Assembly (NCBI GenBank): GCA_964633815.1
Contig: CAZWHW010000013.1
Coordinates: forward strand, 1-46,003
Reading direction: 5' to 3'
DNA: 46,003 nt
Source of the DNA: CALKZN01 sp964633815
GTDB lineage: Bacteria > Pseudomonadota > Gammaproteobacteria > Arenicellales > Arenicellaceae
Below the pieces are notes generated by a model. The model was given only the letters and a program-made list of their open reading frames with translations, was not told where the DNA came from and did no database searches. A program made the position numbers and the translations under genes. Each line of letters opens with the position of its first letter. The first letter of the stretch is position 1. Shown here piece after piece: positions 43,463-46,003 of this stretch.

Positions 43463-43999
43463 ATGAGTGATAAACAATTAGTTCATCAAGGCAGTCATAT
43501 TTCACTCTATAAACAACGTGTTGAGCTGCCTAATGATAGACATACCTATTATGATGTTGTTGCCCATCCAGGCGGGGCGGTGATGTGCGCAATCAATGCG
43601 CAACAACAATTATGTTTAATCACCCAGACTCGACCTGCTGTTCACAGTGATGTTTGGGAGTTTCCTGCGGGTTGTTTAGAAGTTGATGAGCACCCATTGG
43701 AAACCGCCAAGCGTGAATTAGAAGAAGAAACAGGAATGGTTGCTAAGAACTGGTTAGATTTAGGTGCTATTGTCACTACACCAGGTTTTTGCGATGAACA
43801 CTTACATTTATTTGTTGCAACCGAACTCACAGAAACAGCGACAAATTTTGATGAAGAAGAGCAAATTGAGTCGCACTGGCTGACCATACAAACAATTGAA
43901 GCCAAAATTAACAATGGCGAAATCAATGATGCTAAAACGTTAAGCTTATTATTTAAGCTAAAAATACACCCAGATTTTGCCTATCTCTGGGACAGCTAA
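43463..43999 (+). CDS. NUDIX hydrolase, ADP-ribose pyrophosphatase type
   Basis: The 178-residue protein carries a complete NUDIX box, GCLEVDEHPLETAKRELEEE then TGM (GX5EX7REUXEEXGU), at about 72-94. The sequence around it (THYDVVAHPGG-like TYYDVVAHPGGAVM, and VTTPGFCDEHLHLFVATEL) points to the ADP-ribose/sugar-nucleotide pyrophosphatases of the NudF/YffH group. It follows gpmI by 21 nt and ends the plus-strand unit. The exact substrate is not decided by sequence. Confidence 0.88.
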   Translation: MSDKQLVHQGSHISLYKQRVELPNDRHTYYDVVAHPGGAVMCAINAQQQLCLITQTRPAVHSDVWEFPAGCLEVDEHPLETAKRELEEETGMVAKNWLDLGAIVTTPGFCDEHLHLFVATELTETATNFDEEEQIESHWLTIQTIEAKINNGEINDAKTLSLLFKLKIHPDFAYLWDS

Positions 44000-44162
44000 A
44001 ATATACACAGTTAAGTAACAACCTTAACCGACCTAAAAGGTGTTAGACCGAGTTACGAAACACTGCTAAACCATTAAATTCATATTGCTAATGAAATCCA
44101 TGAAGTGGATGCGCTCGAAGGTGTTTAGGTATTGAACTTGAAGGTTTGAATGAATTCAAAAA

Positions 44163-44882
44163 TTAATATTCGGCTGACAATATTTGCTCAACCCAAAGTG
44201 GCACTTGCTCACTAGCCTTGCCATATAAACCTTGCTCAAATTGACCCGCTACTTGCGACCTTTCTAAATTAATTTCCAACGTGTCCGCTCTTGCTTGAGC
44301 AGCAATTTCCACAAAGCCTGCTGCAGGATAAACATGTCCTGATGTGCCTATTGCAACAAACAAATCACAATTTGAAAGGGCAAAATAAATGTCCTCCAAA
44401 TACAAAGGCATTTCGCCAAACCAAACAATATGTGGGCGCAGATTGCCTGCTTGCTGGCAACACTCACAATGCGTTTCGAATAGTAAATTTTCACGACAGT
44501 CTGAAACTATCTGTGTTTTTTGGCAACGCTTTTTAAGTATTTCGCCATGTATATGCAACACATCTTTTTGTCCTGCTTGCTCATGCAAATTATCGATATT
44601 TTGCGTAACTAATACTACTTTTCCTGAAAACTCTTGTTCCAATTTTGCCAGCGCTTGATGCGCTAAGTTTGGACGTATATTCTTGCTTAAAAGCTGCGCT
44701 CGCCTCGCATTATAAAATTGATGTACTAATTTAGGATCTTGCTGAAAACCTTCCGGAGAAGCCACATCTTCGATTCGATGATCCTCCCATAAACCATCAC
44801 TGGCTCGAAAAGTTTTTATGCCCGATTCAGCAGAAATTCCGGCACCAGTTAAAATGACGATAAATTTGTATTGACTACTCAC
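44163..44882 (-). CDS. cobB: NAD-dependent protein deacylase (sirtuin, CobB type)
   Basis: The 239-residue sirtuin has VILTGAGISAESGIKTFRA (NAD site), TQNIDNLHEQAG, the catalytic His in HIHGEI, zinc cysteines in KKRCQ, SDC and HCECC, and AIGTSGHVYPAAGF. FYNARR supplies the Tyr and Arg of class III enzymes, which also accept succinyl- and malonyl-lysine. I choose the GTG at 44882, 4 nt after the stop of the upstream gene; the frame runs on to a TTG at 44921 but that would overlap it. No strong ribosome site is seen, suggesting coupling. Confidence 0.93.
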   Translation of the reverse strand: MSSQYKFIVILTGAGISAESGIKTFRASDGLWEDHRIEDVASPEGFQQDPKLVHQFYNARRAQLLSKNIRPNLAHQALAKLEQEFSGKVVLVTQNIDNLHEQAGQKDVLHIHGEILKKRCQKTQIVSDCRENLLFETHCECCQQAGNLRPHIVWFGEMPLYLEDIYFALSNCDLFVAIGTSGHVYPAAGFVEIAAQARADTLEINLERSQVAGQFEQGLYGKASEQVPLWVEQILSAEY

Positions 44883-44886
44883 GCGA

Positions 44887-45369
44887 TTATTCAGCTGCCA
44901 AAACTTCCGTCTCAACCTCAACCCCGCGAGCTTTTAACGCGTCGATAAAAGCATCGAAGTCCATACCCAGCTCATCATGCAAACTTATAGAGCTTCCATC
45001 TAAGATTAATTCATAGCGATGAAAATTATCATCGTCATCGGAGACTATGTTTAACTTTTTTATATCCTTTAACCTAACATCAAAACTATTACCTAAGCCT
45101 TTCGGCGAAACCCATATAAGGGACTGATCATCAACTGTAACTTCCCAAGCCTCACTACTTTGAAAACGTGTATAAACATTTTTCAGAATTATCACTCCAC
45201 CTACCAATAACACAGCTAAAACAATTAATCCTTGTTTACTTGCTAAACCTTCAGGCTTTTCGCTAAAGCGATAAATTACCAACACCGCGACAATTAAGAA
45301 TATAGCTACCGCGATTAGACTTTCTTTGCCAGACTCGGCGGCTAATTTAGTAAACTTAAACGCATCCAC
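44887..45369 (-). CDS. Membrane protein with two N-terminal helices, unknown function
   Basis: The 160-residue product has two membrane helices (about 17-34 and 46-62) and a cytoplasmic domain of about 95 residues with beta character (WEVTVDDQSLIWVSPKG, DVRLKDIKKLNIV), which looks like the small PH-like domains on some bacterial membrane proteins. I cannot name a family. It is directly followed by the sirtuin gene (4 nt gap), so the two are in one operon. Confidence 0.65.
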   Translation of the reverse strand: MDAFKFTKLAAESGKESLIAVAIFLIVAVLVIYRFSEKPEGLASKQGLIVLAVLLVGGVIILKNVYTRFQSSEAWEVTVDDQSLIWVSPKGLGNSFDVRLKDIKKLNIVSDDDDNFHRYELILDGSSISLHDELGMDFDAFIDALKARGVEVETEVLAAE

Positions 45370-45424
45370 AAGGAACTTTTCCGTCTAGATAAACGTCAAA
45401 GCGACAAACCAAACACCAGCAAAA

Positions 45425-46003
45425 TCACACTTGTTTGTGCAAAACTTGTTGCGTGGATTTACTTACCTGCTTGCCGAACAAGATATTTAGCTCCATACCC
45501 AGAATAATTAATAATGCGATGAACAAACCACTGCCAACTTGCGAACTTGAATTCGTCAGTAAATATTCTGGCTTGTTACCATTAAAAAACGACGAAATTA
45601 AACACAAACAAATTGGTAAACAAAATAATTTATTAGTTCGTAGAGCAGAAAAAGCGCGATCAGTTGAAGCAATTCGATCACCTTTTCTCAAACCTAAGGC
45701 AATTTGTTGAGCTGGCCAAATAAATGCAAGCACATTGATCAACATACATAGACTCATTAATATAGAAAAGAAAATATAATCACTCCATAAATTGTTTGTT
45801 TTCCATAACATATAAATCGCTGTAATCAATAAAATCCCTGTCATCCAACGAAACCAACGGAGCTTTACTGGTGTCAAACCAGCATAAGAAGTTTTAAATT
45901 TGTTTCTAGGGGAAGGAGAGCCTGCATTAAAAAAGCCTCCTTGAACAAAATTAAAATAATACAGTATGCCAACCCATACGATGCCTAATAATAGGTGCGC
46001 CCA
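45425..46003 (-). CDS. PuuD-like (urate oxidase N-terminal type) membrane protein, partial
   Basis: The frame runs to the window edge; 192 residues are present and the true start lies beyond 46003. The first visible residues, WAHLLLGIVWVGILYYFNFVQ, followed by LTPVKLRWFRWMTG, NVLAFIWPAQQIALGLR and TNKLFCLPICLCLISSFF, match the membrane domain of the PuuD/urate hydroxylase family. In PuuD this domain is joined to a cytochrome c; here the chain ends without a CXXCH, so it is the stand-alone type, whose function is uncertain. About five helices are visible. It stands 55 bp before the membrane protein at 44887. Confidence 0.72.
   Translation of the reverse strand, partial: WAHLLLGIVWVGILYYFNFVQGGFFNAGSPSPRNKFKTSYAGLTPVKLRWFRWMTGILLITAIYMLWKTNNLWSDYIFFSILMSLCMLINVLAFIWPAQQIALGLRKGDRIASTDRAFSALRTNKLFCLPICLCLISSFFNGNKPEYLLTNSSSQVGSGLFIALLIILGMELNILFGKQVSKSTQQVLHKQV

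Noticed and set aside
44000..44162. Intergenic stretch tested for tRNA or terminator
   Set aside because: Only short weak inverted repeats (for example ATCCA/TGGAT at 44096-44110) with no T-run or cloverleaf.
1..46003. CRISPR arrays, prophage, insertion sequences or a defence island
   Set aside because: No regularly spaced repeats, phage structural genes, intact transposases, restriction genes or Cas genes were seen.

Overview
The window looks like a chromosomal, AT-rich (roughly 40% GC by eye) segment of a free-living gammaproteobacterium. The evidence is the block ridA-spoT-rpoZ-gmk-yicC next to rph, plus a FabY-type ketoacyl synthase, a CpxP/CpxR/CpxA-like set, SlyD, UbiA, TcdA and Tag. 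I could not fix the family or genus. There are no rRNA or tRNA genes, no CRISPR array, no prophage and no intact insertion sequence. Most genes are housekeeping, with several small accessory or unknown genes between them.

Layout. 1-560 is gene-poor and holds one palindrome resembling a REP/RAYT-type repeat. 561-4277 carries an exported unknown protein, a bidirectional terminator, then a PspA/IM30-like coiled-coil protein with a polytopic membrane protein, divergent from an XRE-type regulator that appears to be read from a leaderless mRNA. 4384-9000 has a NeuC-type UDP-GlcNAc 2-epimerase, a small exported protein, fabY, and a divergent GlxA-type AraC regulator. 9110-11455 is etfB-etfA-cysC. 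11557-14596 is slyD, a B12-binding radical SAM protein and tcdA. The radical SAM gene is interrupted by a 100-N scaffold gap flanked by identical 55-bp ends; removing one copy and the gap restores one 513-residue frame. 14696-21652 has TatD, a nitroreductase, a CinA-N-like protein, an exported unknown protein, a GT2 plus GT-C glycosyltransferase pair, an exported unknown protein, tag and ribA.

21830-26918 has an MFS-PlsC fusion, an FAD oxidoreductase followed by a YtqB/MnmM-like methyltransferase (a possible two-gene replacement for MnmC), and an M48 lipoprotein protease. 27018-30525 has ubiA and, divergent from it, a Spy/CpxP-like protein with its response regulator and sensor kinase; a CpxR-box-like repeat lies in the shared intergenic region. 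30528-33360 has two small membrane proteins and recG. A clear Fur box at 33463-33481 stands before two unknown small genes. 34095-38702 (minus) is yicC, gmk, rpoZ, spoT, ridA. The SpoT-position protein has lost nearly all hydrolase active-site residues and carries a non-standard synthetase motif. 38833-43999 (plus) is a Ser/Thr kinase, a PP2C phosphatase, rph, rdgB, gpmI and a NUDIX hydrolase. 44163-46003 (minus) is a CobB-type sirtuin, a membrane protein and a PuuD-like membrane protein that runs off the right edge.

Points most worth a second look: the two-gene MnmC candidate, the hydrolase-dead SpoT-position enzyme, the Fur-box small-gene pair, the PspA-like/membrane/XRE module, and a recurring arrangement in which a -10 hexamer sits 6-7 nt before the ATG with no ribosome binding site.
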